From: Mycobacterium dioxanotrophicus
Lineage (GTDB): Bacteria; Actinomycetota; Actinomycetes; Mycobacteriales; Mycobacteriaceae
Assembly: GCF_002157835.1 (NCBI RefSeq)
Contig: NZ_CP020809.1
Coordinates: 1,550,001-1,614,000, forward strand
Direction of reading: 5' to 3'
Length of the DNA stretch: 64,000 bases
Shown here in pieces: positions 47,637-57,967 of the stretch. The position numbers and the translations under genes were made by a program. The notes under the pieces were generated by a model, which saw only the letters and a list, made by a program, of their open reading frames with translations, had not been told where the DNA came from and did not search any database. Positions within the stretch are counted from its first letter, which is position 1; each line of letters opens with the position of its first letter.

Positions 47637-50600
47637 ATGACCGCACCGGGGCACACCCATGTCCAGACCCCGATCGCGGGTCTCATCGAGCTGGCTCTGT
47701 CCGATCCGTCCCTGCAGGACGTCATCCGTCGCGCCGCCGACCGACCCGCCGATCTCGCGCTGGTCGGCCCGGCCAGCGCGCGGGTCCTGGTCGCCGCTGC
47801 GCTGGCCCAGCACGGCCCACTGCTGGTGGTCGCCGCGACCGGCCGCGAGGCCGACGACCTGACCGCTGAGCTGCGCGGCGTGTTCGGCGACGCCGTCGCC
47901 CTCTTCCCGTCCTGGGAGACGCTGCCGCACGAGCGGTTGTCGCCGGGTGTCGAGACGGTCGCCGCCCGGCTGCTGTTGTTGCGCCGGTTGGCCCGCCCGG
48001 ACGATGCGACGCTGGGGCCGCCGCTGCGGGTCGTGGTGACGACCACCCGGTCGCTGCTGCAGCCGATGTCACCCGACGTTGTCAGCATCGAGCCGGTCAG
48101 CCTGTCGCTGGGAGATGAGGCGGAGTTCGAGGAGCTCATCGCACGGCTGGTCGACCTTGCCTACACCCGCGTCGACATGGTCGGCAAGCGCGGTGAGTTC
48201 GCGGTGCGCGGCGGGATCCTCGACGTGTTCCCGCCGACGGCCGAGCATCCGGTGCGAGTCGAGTTCTGGGGCGACGAGGTCTCGGAGATGCGGGCCTTCT
48301 CGATTGCCGATCAGCGTTCGATCCCGGAAGTGCCGGTGCAGACGCTGGTCGCGGTGCCGTGCCGCGAGCTGTTGATGACGGCCGAGGTGCGCGAACGAGC
48401 CGCGGCCTTGGCCGTCGAGCATCCGACCCACGAGAACAGCGTGCCCGGCAGCGTGCCGGACATGCTGGCCAAGCTGGCCGAGGGCATCCCGGTCGACGGC
48501 ATGGAGGCGCTGCTGCCGCTGCTGCATCCGGTCGAGCCGACGACATTGACGGCGCATCTGCCCGAGGGCGCGCCGGTACTGGTGTGCGATCCCGAGAAGG
48601 TGCGCACCCGCGCAGCCGATCTGATCAAGACCGGCCGCGAGTTCCTGGAGGCGTCCTGGTCAACGGCCGCGGTCGGTGGCGACGCGCCCATTGACATCGA
48701 GGCGCTCGGCGCGTCCGGTTTCATCCCGTTCGACGAGGCGCGGGCCGGTGCGGTGGCGGGCGGGCATCCGTGGTGGACGCTGTCGCAGCTCTCCGATGGC
48801 GCTGCCACCGAACTGGATGTGCGTCCGGCTCCGTCGGCGCGCAGTCAGCAGAGTCTGGACGAAATCTTCGCGATGCTGCGGGCTCACGTGGCCACCGGCG
48901 GCAGCGCGGCGATCGTCACGCCGGGCACCGGTACGGCGCACCGCGTCGTCGAACAGCTCGGTGAATCCGACATCGCCGCAACGATGTTGGAGCCCGGGGC
49001 GGCGCCAAAGGCCGGTGTGATCGGTGTGCTCAAGGGTCCGCTGCAGAGTGGTCTGATCCTGCCGGGCACAAACCTGGTCATCATCACCGAAACGGATCTG
49101 ACCGGTAACCGGGTCACCGCCGCAGAAGGCAAAAAGCTTGCGGCCAAACGTCGTAACGTCGTCGATCCGTTGGCGCTGACGGCAGGCGACCTGGTGGTGC
49201 ACGATCAGCACGGCATCGGCAAGTTCGTCGAGATGACCGAGCGGGTGGTCGGCGGCGCCCGCCGCGAGTACCTGGTTTTGGAATACGCGTCGGCCAAGCG
49301 CGGCGGCGGGGCCGACAGGCTTTACGTGCCGATGGACTCGCTGGATCAGCTGTCGCGGTACGTCGGCGGCGAGGCTCCGTCCCTGTCGAAGCTCGGTGGC
49401 AGCGACTGGGCCAACACGAAAACCCGGGCGCGCAAGGCCGTTCGGGAGATCGCCAGCGAGCTCGTGGCGCTCTACGCCAAACGGCAGGCCGCACCCGGGC
49501 ACGCGTTTGCCCCGGACACCCCGTGGCAGGCCGAGATGGAAGACGCGTTCGGCTTCACCGAGACGATCGACCAGATGACGGCCATCACCGAGGTCAAGGC
49601 CGACATGGAAAAGCCTGTGCCGATGGACCGGGTGATCTGCGGCGACGTCGGTTACGGCAAGACCGAGATCGCGGTGCGGGCGGCGTTCAAAGCGGTGCAG
49701 GACGGCAAGCAGGTGGCCGTGCTGGTGCCGACGACCTTGCTGGCCGACCAGCATCTGCAGACCTTCACCGCGCGGATGGCTGGTTTCCCGGTCACCGTGA
49801 AAGGGCTGTCGCGGTTCACCGACCCCGCCGAATCGCGGGCCGTCATCGAGGGCATGAAAGACGGCTCGGTGGACGTCGTGATCGGCACCCATCGGCTGCT
49901 GCAGACCGGCGTGACGTGGAAAGACCTGGGCCTCATCATCGTTGACGAGGAGCAGCGGTTCGGCGTCGAGCACAAGGAGCACATCAAGTCGATGCGCACC
50001 CACGTCGACGTGCTGACCATGAGTGCGACACCGATCCCGCGCACCCTGGAGATGAGCCTGGCAGGCATCCGGGAGATGTCGACGATCCTCACCCCGCCCG
50101 AGGAGCGCTATCCGGTGCTCACCTATGTCGGGCCGCACGACGACAAGCAGGTGGCCGCGGCACTGCGTCGTGAGCTGCTGCGGGACGGGCAGGCGTTCTA
50201 CATTCACAACCGGGTGCGGACCATCGACCAGGCCGCCGCCCGGATCCGCCAGCTGGTTCCCGAGGCGAAAGTCGTTGTCGCGCACGGACAGATGAACGAA
50301 GAGATGCTCGAGAAGACCGTCGAGGGCTTCTGGAACCGCGAGTACGACATCCTGGTCTGCACCACGATCGTCGAGACCGGCCTGGACATCTCCAACGCGA
50401 ACACGCTGATCGTCGAGCGGGCCGACACGTTCGGCTTGTCGCAGCTGCACCAGCTGCGTGGTCGCGTGGGCCGCAGTCGTGAGCGCGGCTACGCCTACTT
50501 CCTGTACCCGCCGGAGACACCACTGACCGAGACGGCCTACGACCGGTTGGCCACCATCGCGCAGAACAACGATCTGGGTGCGGGCATGGCCGTGGCCATG

Positions 50601-51281
50601 AAGGACCTGGAGATCCGCGGCGCGGGAAATGTGTTGGGCGCCGAGCAATCCGGGCATGTGGCCGGGGTCGGTTTCGACCTGTACGTGCGGCTGGTCGGCG
50701 AAGCCGTCGAGGCGTACCGCGCGGCGGTTGACGGCAAAACCGTTGCCACAGCTGAGGAAGCGAAGGAGGTGCGGATCGACCTGCCGGTCGACGCGCATCT
50801 GCCACCGGAGTACATCGGCAGTGACCGGTTGCGGCTGGAGGGCTACCGGAGGCTGGCCGCCGCTCCCGACGAGGCCGCCATCGGCGCCGTCGTCGATGAA
50901 CTCAACGACCGCTACGGTCCGCTGCCCGAGCCGGCGCAGCGCCTTGTCGCGGTGGCGCGGCTGCGGTTGCTGTGCCGGGAGTACGGCATCAGCGAGATCA
51001 GTGCGGTGTCAGCATCGACGCTGCGGGTGTCGCCGATGGTGCTGCCGGATTCGGCGCAGTTGAGGCTCAAGCGGCTCTATCCCGGCGCGCATTATCGGGC
51101 CACCACATCGACCGTTCAGGTGCCCATCCCGCGGGCTGGTGACGGCATCGGCGCGCCCCGCATCCGCGACCTCGAGCTGGTCCAGATGGCAGCGGGTTTG
51201 GTGCTGGTGCTCAATGGGAAAGCGCCGGAAGAGATTGACATGACCAAGTACCGGCCAGAGACAGGGGAGGCGAGACGATGA
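47637..51281 (+). CDS. mfd: Transcription-repair coupling factor
   Basis: A 1214-residue Mfd that displaces stalled RNA polymerase and recruits UvrA. The N-terminal UvrB-like domain, the RNA-polymerase-interacting CarD-like domain ([21 protein letters not shown], near 515), the helicase motor with Walker [17 protein letters not shown] and box [18 protein letters not shown], the TRG/RecG-like motif region, and the C-terminal regulatory domain are all present. The frame is intact throughout. It overlaps mazG by ATGA. Confidence 0.97.
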   Translation: MTAPGHTHVQTPIAGLIELALSDPSLQDVIRRAADRPADLALVGPASARVLVAAALAQHGPLLVVAATGREADDLTAELRGVFGDAVALFPSWETLPHERLSPGVETVAARLLLLRRLARPDDATLGPPLRVVVTTTRSLLQPMSPDVVSIEPVSLSLGDEAEFEELIARLVDLAYTRVDMVGKRGEFAVRGGILDVFPPTAEHPVRVEFWGDEVSEMRAFSIADQRSIPEVPVQTLVAVPCRELLMTAEVRERAAALAVEHPTHENSVPGSVPDMLAKLAEGIPVDGMEALLPLLHPVEPTTLTAHLPEGAPVLVCDPEKVRTRAADLIKTGREFLEASWSTAAVGGDAPIDIEALGASGFIPFDEARAGAVAGGHPWWTLSQLSDGAATELDVRPAPSARSQQSLDEIFAMLRAHVATGGSAAIVTPGTGTAHRVVEQLGESDIAATMLEPGAAPKAGVIGVLKGPLQSGLILPGTNLVIITETDLTGNRVTAAEGKKLAAKRRNVVDPLALTAGDLVVHDQHGIGKFVEMTERVVGGARREYLVLEYASAKRGGGADRLYVPMDSLDQLSRYVGGEAPSLSKLGGSDWANTKTRARKAVREIASELVALYAKRQAAPGHAFAPDTPWQAEMEDAFGFTETIDQMTAITEVKADMEKPVPMDRVICGDVGYGKTEIAVRAAFKAVQDGKQVAVLVPTTLLADQHLQTFTARMAGFPVTVKGLSRFTDPAESRAVIEGMKDGSVDVVIGTHRLLQTGVTWKDLGLIIVDEEQRFGVEHKEHIKSMRTHVDVLTMSATPIPRTLEMSLAGIREMSTILTPPEERYPVLTYVGPHDDKQVAAALRRELLRDGQAFYIHNRVRTIDQAAARIRQLVPEAKVVVAHGQMNEEMLEKTVEGFWNREYDILVCTTIVETGLDISNANTLIVERADTFGLSQLHQLRGRVGRSRERGYAYFLYPPETPLTETAYDRLATIAQNNDLGAGMAVAMKDLEIRGAGNVLGAEQSGHVAGVGFDLYVRLVGEAVEAYRAAVDGKTVATAEEAKEVRIDLPVDAHLPPEYIGSDRLRLEGYRRLAAAPDEAAIGAVVDELNDRYGPLPEPAQRLVAVARLRLLCREYGISEISAVSASTLRVSPMVLPDSAQLRLKRLYPGAHYRATTSTVQVPIPRAGDGIGAPRIRDLELVQMAAGLVLVLNGKAPEEIDMTKYRPETGEARR

Positions 51282-52291
51282 CCGTTGTGCTGGTCGATCC
51301 GCGCCGACCCTCGCTGGTTCCGGTCGAGGCGATCCTGCACCTGGCCGGTGACGTTCAGTACACCGAGGAAATGCCGGTGAAGGTGCCGTGGTCGCTGCCT
51401 GCAGCGCGTCCGGCATATGACGGTGACGAGGCGCCCGTGCTGTTGTCCTCCGATTCCGAACATCCCGCCGTCATTGCCCGGATCGCCGCCGGGGACACGG
51501 TGATCTCGGCGCCGAGTCCCGCGGCAGGCGAGCGGCTGGTCGATGCCGTGGCCATGATGGACAAGCTGCGCACCGCGGGGCCGTGGGAGAGCGAACAGAC
51601 CCACGACTCCCTGCGCCGCTATCTGTTGGAAGAGACCTACGAGCTGTTCGACGCGGTCCGCGGTGGCAACGCCGACGAGCTGCGCGAGGAACTCGGCGAT
51701 GTGCTGCTGCAGGTGTTGTTTCACGCTCGCATCGCCGAAGATGCGCCGGTGCACCCGTTCACCATCGACGACGTCGCCGATGCGTTGGTTCGCAAGCTGG
51801 GCAACCGGGTGCCGGCCGTGCTTGCCGGGGAATCGATTTCACTCGATGAGCAACTGGCCCAGTGGGAAGAGCGCAAGGCTCAGGAGAAATCCGTCAAGGC
51901 ACGCACGTCTTCGATGGACGACGTGCCTACCGGTCAGCCGGCTCTGGCGTTGGCACAGAAGGTGATCTCCCGGGTGACCCAGGCCGGGCTGCCCGCGGAT
52001 TTGGTGCCTGCCGCCATCACCACCATCTCCGTCACCGCTGACACCGACGCCGAAAACGAGCTACGCACAGCAGTATTGGAGTTCATGGACACCGTGCGGC
52101 GGGTCGAGGCCGACGTCGCAGCGGGACGCCGCGGAGAGGACGTCCCCGAGTCGCTCGACGTGACGCCGCTGGGCACCATCACTGAAGCCGAATGGCGCGA
52201 CTACTGGCCCGTGGACGACTTTACGGTCGAGCCAGAGCCAGAGCCAGAGTCCGCGGACGTGTCGGAAGCCGACGACAGCACTACCAACTGA
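51278..52291 (+). CDS. mazG: Nucleoside triphosphate pyrophosphohydrolase MazG
   Basis: A 337-residue protein. The catalytic MazG domain (about residues 90-190) shows [16 protein letters not shown] and [17 protein letters not shown], giving the EExxE...ExxD Mg-binding pattern. The N-terminal ~85 residues precede it as in mycobacterial MazG, and the Glu/Asp/Pro-rich C-terminus is low complexity. It limits incorporation of oxidised or aberrant dNTPs. Translationally coupled to mfd (overlap 51278-51281), as in Rv1020-Rv1021. Confidence 0.92.
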   Translation: MTVVLVDPRRPSLVPVEAILHLAGDVQYTEEMPVKVPWSLPAARPAYDGDEAPVLLSSDSEHPAVIARIAAGDTVISAPSPAAGERLVDAVAMMDKLRTAGPWESEQTHDSLRRYLLEETYELFDAVRGGNADELREELGDVLLQVLFHARIAEDAPVHPFTIDDVADALVRKLGNRVPAVLAGESISLDEQLAQWEERKAQEKSVKARTSSMDDVPTGQPALALAQKVISRVTQAGLPADLVPAAITTISVTADTDAENELRTAVLEFMDTVRRVEADVAAGRRGEDVPESLDVTPLGTITEAEWRDYWPVDDFTVEPEPEPESADVSEADDSTTN

Positions 52292-52592
52292 CAGTTCTCA
52301 GTTCGGCAGCCTTCGCGCGCAGCGTGAGTACCCGCTCGCGAATGCGGTATTCGGTGGAGCGGGGCATCCAGGCTGGGCGATAGCGGCCGTGCCTGATGCG
52401 GAACACTCGACCGTGGGTGATTTCGCACCTCAGCGCATCCGATATCGCCTTCGACGGACGGCCTTTCGTGGTGAAGCCGTAGGCATCGAGTGCGTCGACC
52501 AGGTCGGCGACCGACTGTTTCCCGTGTTGGAAAAGGTGCATCGTCAGCACGTAACGAAGTTCGATTCCCTTGAGCAGCAGCTTGTCTGACAT
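52281..52592 (-). CDS. Small hypothetical protein with winged-helix-like pattern
   Basis: A 103-residue protein overlapping the mazG 3' end by 11 bp in convergent orientation. Residues ~5-75 (LRYVLTMHLFQHGKQSVADLVDALDAYGF, RPSKAISDALRCEITHGRVFRIRHGRYRPAWM) look like a winged helix: a replication-relaxation or restriction-control style DNA-binding domain. The C-terminus is a basic helix. The ATG at 52592 is taken over longer upstream starts, which run into the repeat cluster. I do not recognise the family, and the function is unknown. Confidence 0.6.
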   Translation of the reverse strand: MSDKLLLKGIELRYVLTMHLFQHGKQSVADLVDALDAYGFTTKGRPSKAISDALRCEITHGRVFRIRHGRYRPAWMPRSTEYRIRERVLTLRAKAAELRTVSW

Positions 52593-53020
52593 GACCGCAC
52601 GATGCCACCTGCCACCGACAATCCGGGTGGTCACATCTGTCACACCAGTCCCGGTTCGGAAACCATGCGACGTTTTGCCCGGCTGTTTGCGACAAAGTCG
52701 CGGAAACAGCCTCAGGTGCAACTCATTTCACTGTTGCACCACGTTGCGAAACTCACCAGGATCACTGGGACCGATAGCCTCATCAGCACCAGAATTCGGC
52801 GTGCCCGACTGTTAGCGACTTTGTCGCTCGCAGCGCGGGCACGTGACCGGTGATGCAAGGCTTGTCTGGCGGTGCAGACGTGACGGATGGGATCGGCCTA
52901 CGCGAGACCAGTGATGCCAATGTTGCCGACGTGGCGATTTACGCGACTTTGTCGCAAACAGCCGGGCACAACGTCGTGTGTTGCGAGCGAGGTGCGGGTG
53001 TGGCAGCTGTGACAAGAAAC
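52593..53020. other. Gene-free stretch with a palindromic repeat cluster
   Basis: No convincing gene lies in this gap. It carries three related palindromic units: 52677-52702, 52801-52842 and 52942-52967. All share a core GCGACAAAGTCGC or its reverse complement. The first and third are exact 26-bp inverted copies of each other (ends GCCCGGCTG). Short open frames that encode RLFATKSRK-like peptides here are products of the repeat, not genes. Confidence 0.7.
52677..52967. repeat. Cluster of three palindromic units, family 4
   Basis: Unit 1 (52677-52702) and unit 3 (52942-52967) are identical over 26 bp in opposite orientation. Unit 2 (52801-52842) shares GTGCCCG, the 13-bp palindrome GCGACTTTGTCGC and a mirrored CGGGCAC. 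The inverted pair could form a long stem with a ~240-nt loop in RNA. Confidence 0.75.
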
Positions 53021-53061
53021 AACAGGGGTGGCACCTCCGTAGCGGAGAGGCCACCCCTGTT
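53021..53061 (-). terminator. Terminator of the interrupted exported-protein gene
   Basis: On the minus strand the stem AACAGGGGTGGC/GCCACCCCTGTT (12 bp) with an internal TCCG/CGGA stem-loop is followed by GTTTCTTGT. It lies 15 bp after the stop at 53076, so it is the original terminator of the gene split by the IS element. Confidence 0.75.
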
Positions 53062-53075
53062 GGGCGATCGTGTGC

Positions 53076-53417
53076 CTAGCTGCTGCTGTCCTTGCCCTTC
53101 AGCTTGTTCAGGCCGTTGTTGACATCCTTGTTCACTCGCTCGACCCGGTTCTTGACGTTTTCGCCGACCTGTTTGACGGCTCCGCCGACGTCACCGGTCT
53201 TGAGCTTGTCGGTAACCTTGGTGACCCGCTCCTGCGCGTGGGTCAGGCTCTTCTGAGTCTTGGTGATGCTGGTGGAGAGCTGCTTACCGGTGCGTACCAC
53301 CGCGCTGGCCGGGTCCGAGATCGCCGGAATGATCTCCTTGGCTGCCTCTCCGCCCGTCGCTTGGTTCGCCGCCGCCAATACCTTGCCGACCGGCCGCTGA
53401 ATATCGGCCAGCTGTTT
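53076..53417 (-). pseudogene. 3' remnant of the exported-protein gene cut off by the IS element
   Basis: The 113 codons encode the severed C-terminus of the gene at 54765-56579. It begins KQLADIQRPVGKVLAAANQ and continues into a helical, coiled-coil-like stretch (SITKTQKSLTHAQERVTKV, VKQVGENVKNRVERVNKDV) ending GKDSSS. If the IS and one CTG copy are removed, the frame joins exactly after Gln604 of the upstream part. An internal TTG at 53378 could allow a 100-residue product, but it has no signal peptide and no RBS. Confidence 0.85.
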
Positions 53418-53451
53418 CTGTGAAACGCCCTGGGTTTCCCGGAGGCTCGGG

Positions 53452-54372
53452 CTATTGGATTCCGATCAAGGGTTGGTCGGTCCGGTATGCATCGTAGAAC
53501 GCAGCTTCGAACTCGGCAGGTGGGATGTCGCCGAGGTAGCTGTGCAGTCGGCTGGTGTTGTGCCAGTAGACCCAGCTGAGCGTCGCCAACTCGACGTCCT
53601 CGACGGTCTTCCATGGCCCGGTGCGGGCGGGGCCGTAGATCAGTTCAGCCTTGTAGTAGCCGTTGACTGTCTCCGCGAGAGCGTTATCGAAACTGTCCCC
53701 GACGGTCCCGATTGACGGGACTGCGCCGATCTCAGCGAGCCTTTCTCCGTAGCGAATGGAGGTGAATTGCGACCCGGCATCTGAGTGACATCTCAAGCCT
53801 GGCAACGTATTTCCACGTGACCACCGCGCCATCTCCAGTGCATCGAGCACCATCGAGGTCCGCATATGCGAGGCCACCCGCCACCCCACGATCATCCGCG
53901 AATAGGCATCGATGATGAAACACACATACCCCACCCCGGCCCAGGTCGGCACGAATGTCAGGTCCGTCACCCAAAGGTCGTTCGGTGCCGTCGCGGTGAA
54001 CTTTCGCTTCACCAAGTCTGGATGCCGCGCCGCGGCTGGGTCGGGTTTGGTGGTGCGGACCCGTTTGCCGCGCCGGACTCCTTCGATGCCGGCATCCCGC
54101 ATCAGCCGGGCCACCTGATCCCGGCCGACGTCGTAGCCGTCGCGGCGGGCGGTTTTCCAGAGCTTGCGGGCCCCGTAGACGCAGTAGTTGTCTTTCCAGA
54201 GCTGACACAACGCCGGCCCCAGGACGGCGTCACGCTGGGCCCGCGCCGACGGGACCCGTGCTTTGATGTCGTAGTAGGTGCTCAGGGCCACCTGCAGGCC
54301 TGCGCTTCGCAGGACGGTGCAGATGGGCTCGACCCCGAACTCCTCGCGATTGGCGTCGATGAACTCGACTAT
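53452..54372 (-). CDS. IS3-family transposase OrfB (integrase domain)
   Basis: The -1 frame relative to orfA stays open from at least 54372, giving about 306 residues. The first methionine-type start inside it is at 54291. The rve integrase core shows the DDE triad as WVTDLTFVPTW (Asp), CHSDAGSQFTS (Asp) and DNALAETVNGYYKAEL (Glu). An HTH_21-type region (YGARKLWKTARRDGYDVGRDQVARLM) precedes it. Expression is expected as an OrfAB fusion through a -1 frameshift near AAGAAATAG at the orfA end; the slippery site is not a textbook A6G. Confidence 0.93.
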   Translation of the reverse strand: MVEFIDANREEFGVEPICTVLRSAGLQVALSTYYDIKARVPSARAQRDAVLGPALCQLWKDNYCVYGARKLWKTARRDGYDVGRDQVARLMRDAGIEGVRRGKRVRTTKPDPAAARHPDLVKRKFTATAPNDLWVTDLTFVPTWAGVGYVCFIIDAYSRMIVGWRVASHMRTSMVLDALEMARWSRGNTLPGLRCHSDAGSQFTSIRYGERLAEIGAVPSIGTVGDSFDNALAETVNGYYKAELIYGPARTGPWKTVEDVELATLSWVYWHNTSRLHSYLGDIPPAEFEAAFYDAYRTDQPLIGIQ

Positions 54373-54713
54373 TTCTTGTGTTGGCGGTCGAGCTCCGCCC
54401 CGAAGAAACTCGCCGCTCGTTTCAGAATCTCGTTGGCGCGCTTGAGTTCTCGGTTCTCCTGCTCGAGGTCTTTGATGCGCTGGGATTCCACGGTGGACAC
54501 CCCGGGTGAATAACCGTCGTCGATGTCGGCTTGACGGACCCAGGTGCGCACCGATTCCACGCCGTAGCCGAGCTGGCGAGCGACCCGCTGCACCGTGCCC
54601 TGCTCGGTGCCCAGCTCAGCCCGCAGCGTGCGGACCATCCGCACCGCGGTGGCCTTCTCTTCAGCACTGTATCGACGTGTCGTCGGCTTCCCGGGCGACT
54701 GTTCCTTCGGCAT
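54369..54713 (-). CDS. IS3-family transposase OrfA
   Basis: A 114-residue HTH_Tnp_1 protein: RRYSAEEKATAVRMVRTL, then a helix-turn-helix (QRVARQLGYGVESVRTWVRQAD) that binds the terminal repeats, and a leucine-zipper-like tail DLEQENRELKRANEILKRAAS for dimerisation. The ATG at 54713 follows the right terminal repeat. Its stop overlaps the orfB frame. Confidence 0.93.
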   Translation of the reverse strand: MPKEQSPGKPTTRRYSAEEKATAVRMVRTLRAELGTEQGTVQRVARQLGYGVESVRTWVRQADIDDGYSPGVSTVESQRIKDLEQENRELKRANEILKRAASFFGAELDRQHKK

Positions 54714-54764
54714 ACCTGCATCCTCGTTTCCAAGGTCAGGAGCCTCCGGGATTTCCAGGGCGTT

Positions 54765-56579
54765 TCACTGGGTGGGCGCCGCCGGGCCCGCGGGCAATGC
54801 CGTGTCCAGCTTGCCGAGGACCTTGCTGACCCCGTCACCGAGCTCACGACTGACTGTCCGGACCACCGTGCCGGGTTCGACCGCCAACGTCGTCGCCGCT
54901 GCCTTGATCTCGGTGGGTACCTGAATGTTGTTGTCTTCCAGGAAGTTCACCACACGGGTCGTGACGCGCTGGACCACATCGGTGTATTCCGAACCCACAC
55001 CCCGGCCGAGTTCACCGAGGATGTCACCGGCAAGCAGGGCCGCCTGCGTGCGGGTCAGCGTCTGGGTGCCGAACAGCGTGGGGACGTGCATCTGGTCGAG
55101 GCTGCGGCTCCAGCTGCCGTCCTCGTTGCGCACCGCGTCGGTGTAGCTGGTGTTGACCAGCACCTTCAACACCGGCTCGAGGGCGTCGGCGACGGGGGTG
55201 TTGACGTCCTCACCGGTGGCGACGCCGACCAGGCCGGCGACCAGTCGAGCGGGCATGAGCAGCGGCAACTGATCCTGAGTGATCGTGGTGTAGATCGTGC
55301 CGTCGGGCGCGGTGTAGATCTTGGCACCCAGTCCCGATCCGCCGTTCAGCAGCGATGCCCCGAGCGTCAGCGGCAGCATCGACGCCATTCCCGAGTTCGC
55401 CCAGGCGATCGGGTTGGCAGTCACCGGAGCGTCCGAGAGGTAGTCGTACTCCCAGGTGGTGTCGGTCTTGAGGATCGTCAACACGATCGGCTTGCCGTCG
55501 AGGGATTCGGCGTTGGCGATCAGGTTGCCCAGGTTGTCGAAGCTGATGTCGGAAAGGTTCAGCCCTTCCATCCCTTCGGGCAGTACATCTTGCCGTTCAG
55601 GTGTCACAGGGTTGACGCCGGTCACCTCCTGGTAGATCGGCGCGAAGCGGGCATAGAGCCCGCCGTTGGGTCGGCCCGGGTTGCGCAGCAGGTTCACGGT
55701 CAGCAGCGTGACGTCGATGACGCCGCCGGGCGTGATCTCGACGTTCGGCATGTCCGTGGCATCCGGATAGTCGGCCGGGTTGAGCGGCTGAGTGGCGAGC
55801 CATACCCCTGGCGATACTTTGATCACGCCGTACGCAATGCCATTCACCTTGGTGAATCCCTTGGTGACGTCTTTGGTTACGGGATCGTTGGGATCGGTGA
55901 TGACGATCTTGCGGGGCCCGGTCAGAGCCGGCCCGGCTTCCAGTTCGCCGTTGCGGGCCATGTCGATGAAGTTCTGGTAGCCAGCTCCGACCGCAATGGC
56001 GCCGTCGCCGTAGCCGATGAAGTTGGTGTTCGAGATATAGGTCGTCCAGTTCAGCAGCGGAGCCAGGGCGGCAGTGGCGTTGCCGCCGTTGGCGAGGTAG
56101 CTCGCGAATTTGGCAGCGTCATTGACGTTCAAGTTGCTCAGGTCCGTGAGGTCTATGCCGGGGTCGCTCGGCGACACCCATTGGCCCTGGGTCCAGTCCT
56201 TGCCGGTGACAGTGCCGGTGTAGCCCTGAATCAGGTTGCCACCGGTCGTGGTCTGGCTCGCAGATCCTGTCTTTAGCGGGTTGAACCACGTCACCCATAC
56301 CGGCGCCATGTCCGCTTCGGACACCGTGCCCATGCCCCAACCCTTGATGACCGTGGCATGCGCTCGGTCGTCGAGGATCGCGCCGGTCACCGCGCCCGGA
56401 TCCGAGGGCAACGTCTGCACCGCACCACCGAAGCTGTCGGACGGAATCCAGTCCGGCAGACCCACCACGTACGTAGCTGCGTCCGACACACTCGGGGTCA
56501 ACGCGACGCCGACCGTCGCCGCTATCGCGGTGCCGACGACTGCAGCCTTGCTGATCTTCTTCCGGCGATGCTTTGCCAT
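54765..56579 (-). pseudogene. Large exported protein gene, truncated by IS insertion
   Basis: The remaining frame encodes 604 residues of a protein that was originally about 717. It starts with a basic region (MAKHRRKKISK) and a hydrophobic signal segment ending near SDAATYVVG. The mature part is Gly/Asn/Thr rich, with no cysteine-rich or catalytic signature I recognise, and ends LPAGPAAPTQ. The stop TGA comes from the first three bases of the IS terminal repeat. AGGGGTAGGG directly precedes the ATG. The truncated protein may still be secreted but lacks its helical C-terminus. Confidence 0.85.
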
Positions 56580-57139
56580 CCCTACCCCTCTCAGGAAATC
56601 TTCAGGTAACTCGCAGGAGACATTAAGTCAGCAAACACAGTTCTGTTGTCAGCCGAACGGGGGACTCGGAGGCAGATGTTGCGTTTTCAACAAACTGCCT
56701 TAGCTGTATCGGCAATCGGCGGCCCATGCCGGCCGTAGCTAGGCTGGTGGGCTAGTCGGTCCGCAAGCATGGCCGAATCGACGGAAAATGGCCACAAATA
56801 ACGCTTATGTGCAGATCAATGCCATGACTTGGGTGATTATCAATCTGGCTAACGGGTTTGCTGAAGCCCCCGTTGCGCTATGCACGAAGTCGACTGCGCC
56901 TCTCGGCCGCTGCGCCACCGCGCCAACGGAGAAAGTTAGCTGGCAATCTCCGAAAGTATTGACGCTGGTGAAACTTTCGGGTCGGATCGCGCGCCGGAGG
57001 CCCCGAGCGTCGTCGCAAAACTGAGCGCCGTCACAAACCGGCAACGGCCAGGTCTCAGCTCGGTAGGCGGGCGGTGTGCGGGGCCTGAACCGCAATGCGC
57101 CGCACTACGGTGACGGGGCAGACGCGAAGGGGTGAGGCA
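56580..57139. other. Divergent intergenic region without genes
   Basis: This 560-bp gap separates the divergent exported-protein gene and the serine hydrolase. It is poorer in G+C than its surroundings. The open frames in it lack RBS and coding character. One inverted repeat, CCGAAAGT/ACTTTCGG (56950-56957 and 56973-56980), stands 160 bp upstream of the serine hydrolase. Promoters for both genes must lie here but none is clear. Confidence 0.6.
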
Positions 57140-57955
57140 GTGAAGGTGAGGTGGCTGGCTGCCGTCGTCATGGCGCTCGGCCTGGGAACCATTGCGCCGC
57201 AGGCCGTCGCGGACTGTGCTGCGACCGGATGCGACCTGCGCTCCCGCATCGCCGCCGCGGACAACTACCTGGCGTCGCGACCCGGCACGGTGGGCTACGT
57301 CCTGCGCGACCGGGCGACCGGTGCCCGCTTCGCGAACGCCAACTCCAACGCGATGATCTGGACGGCCTCGACCATCAAGTTGGCGATGGTCGTGGATCTG
57401 TTGACCAGGGAACGGGCGGGCGCCCTGCGGCTGTCCGGCAACGACCGGCAGCTCATGGTGAACATGCTGCGGGACTCCGACAACGATGCGACCGACTCGC
57501 TGTGGAGCCGGTATGGCGGGCCGGACCATCGGGCATTCAACGCCGACTTTCCCCGCTACGGCATGACGGACCTACGGCCGCAGCCCGGTTTCGGAGACAT
57601 GTTCCCGTACTGGGGTTTTCAGAAGTCGACCACCAATGATCTCGACCGGCTGATGAATTACACGCTGACTCAACTGAATCCGTCTGACGCGGCTGCCGTC
57701 GTCGCCGAGATGCAGAAGGTCAGCCCTGACCAGCAGTGGGGCGTCTGGGGCGCCGGGCCGTCGATGACTCCTGGCAACAAGAACGGGTGGTCCGAGGAAC
57801 AGGGCGGTTGGGTCATCAACTCGGTGGGCTTCGCCGGCCCCAATCAGCGGTACACGCTGGCCATCATGAACGGCCTCAACGGCCAGGGTGGTTACGACGA
57901 CGGTGTCGCAACCACCACCCGGCTCAGTCAGATCCTGTTGGGGCCCAATGGTTGA
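57140..57955 (+). CDS. Exported class A beta-lactamase-like serine hydrolase
   Basis: A 271-residue secreted protein with a signal peptide (VRWLAAVVMALGLGTIAPQAVA). The penicillin-recognising fold is indicated by TASTIKLAM (SxxK, active-site Ser/Lys), RDSDNDATDSLW (SDN) and WSEEQGGWVINSVGF near the C-terminal strand, where KTG is not evident. Such proteins are widespread in mycobacteria and are usually not proven beta-lactamases; peptidoglycan hydrolysis or esterase activity is possible. GTG 57140 has AAGGGG upstream. It converges with efeB. Confidence 0.8.
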   Translation: MKVRWLAAVVMALGLGTIAPQAVADCAATGCDLRSRIAAADNYLASRPGTVGYVLRDRATGARFANANSNAMIWTASTIKLAMVVDLLTRERAGALRLSGNDRQLMVNMLRDSDNDATDSLWSRYGGPDHRAFNADFPRYGMTDLRPQPGFGDMFPYWGFQKSTTNDLDRLMNYTLTQLNPSDAAAVVAEMQKVSPDQQWGVWGAGPSMTPGNKNGWSEEQGGWVINSVGFAGPNQRYTLAIMNGLNGQGGYDDGVATTTRLSQILLGPNG

Positions 57956-57967
57956 TCGGGTAGCCGC

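Larger units (their letters stand above)
53421..54767 (-). mobile_element. IS3-family insertion sequence, 1347 bp
   Basis: The terminal inverted repeats begin TGAAACGCCCTGG at both ends and match over 28 bp except for a 3-bp block (left GTT, right AAA, followed by TCCCGGAGGCTC on both). The flanks are a 3-bp direct repeat CTG (53418-53420 and 54768-54770). It carries overlapping orfA and orfB on the minus strand, the standard IS3 arrangement. Both ends and both ORFs are intact, so it could be active and recent. Confidence 0.95.

Noticed and set aside
48660..50798. 712-codon open frame antisense to mfd
   Set aside because: It is a mirror of the high-GC codon pattern of mfd. It has no family motifs and no RBS, and mfd is unquestionable.
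53076..53378. Independent 100-residue gene
   Set aside because: Its frame begins upstream without a start or RBS and joins exactly to the gene beyond the IS; it is a remnant.
54531..56276. 581-codon plus-strand frame across the IS boundary
   Set aside because: It crosses the IS end into the exported-protein gene on the wrong strand, so it cannot be an ancestral gene.
56788..57095. Short open frames in the gap before the serine hydrolase
   Set aside because: No RBS, no conserved pattern, and they overlap each other on both strands.
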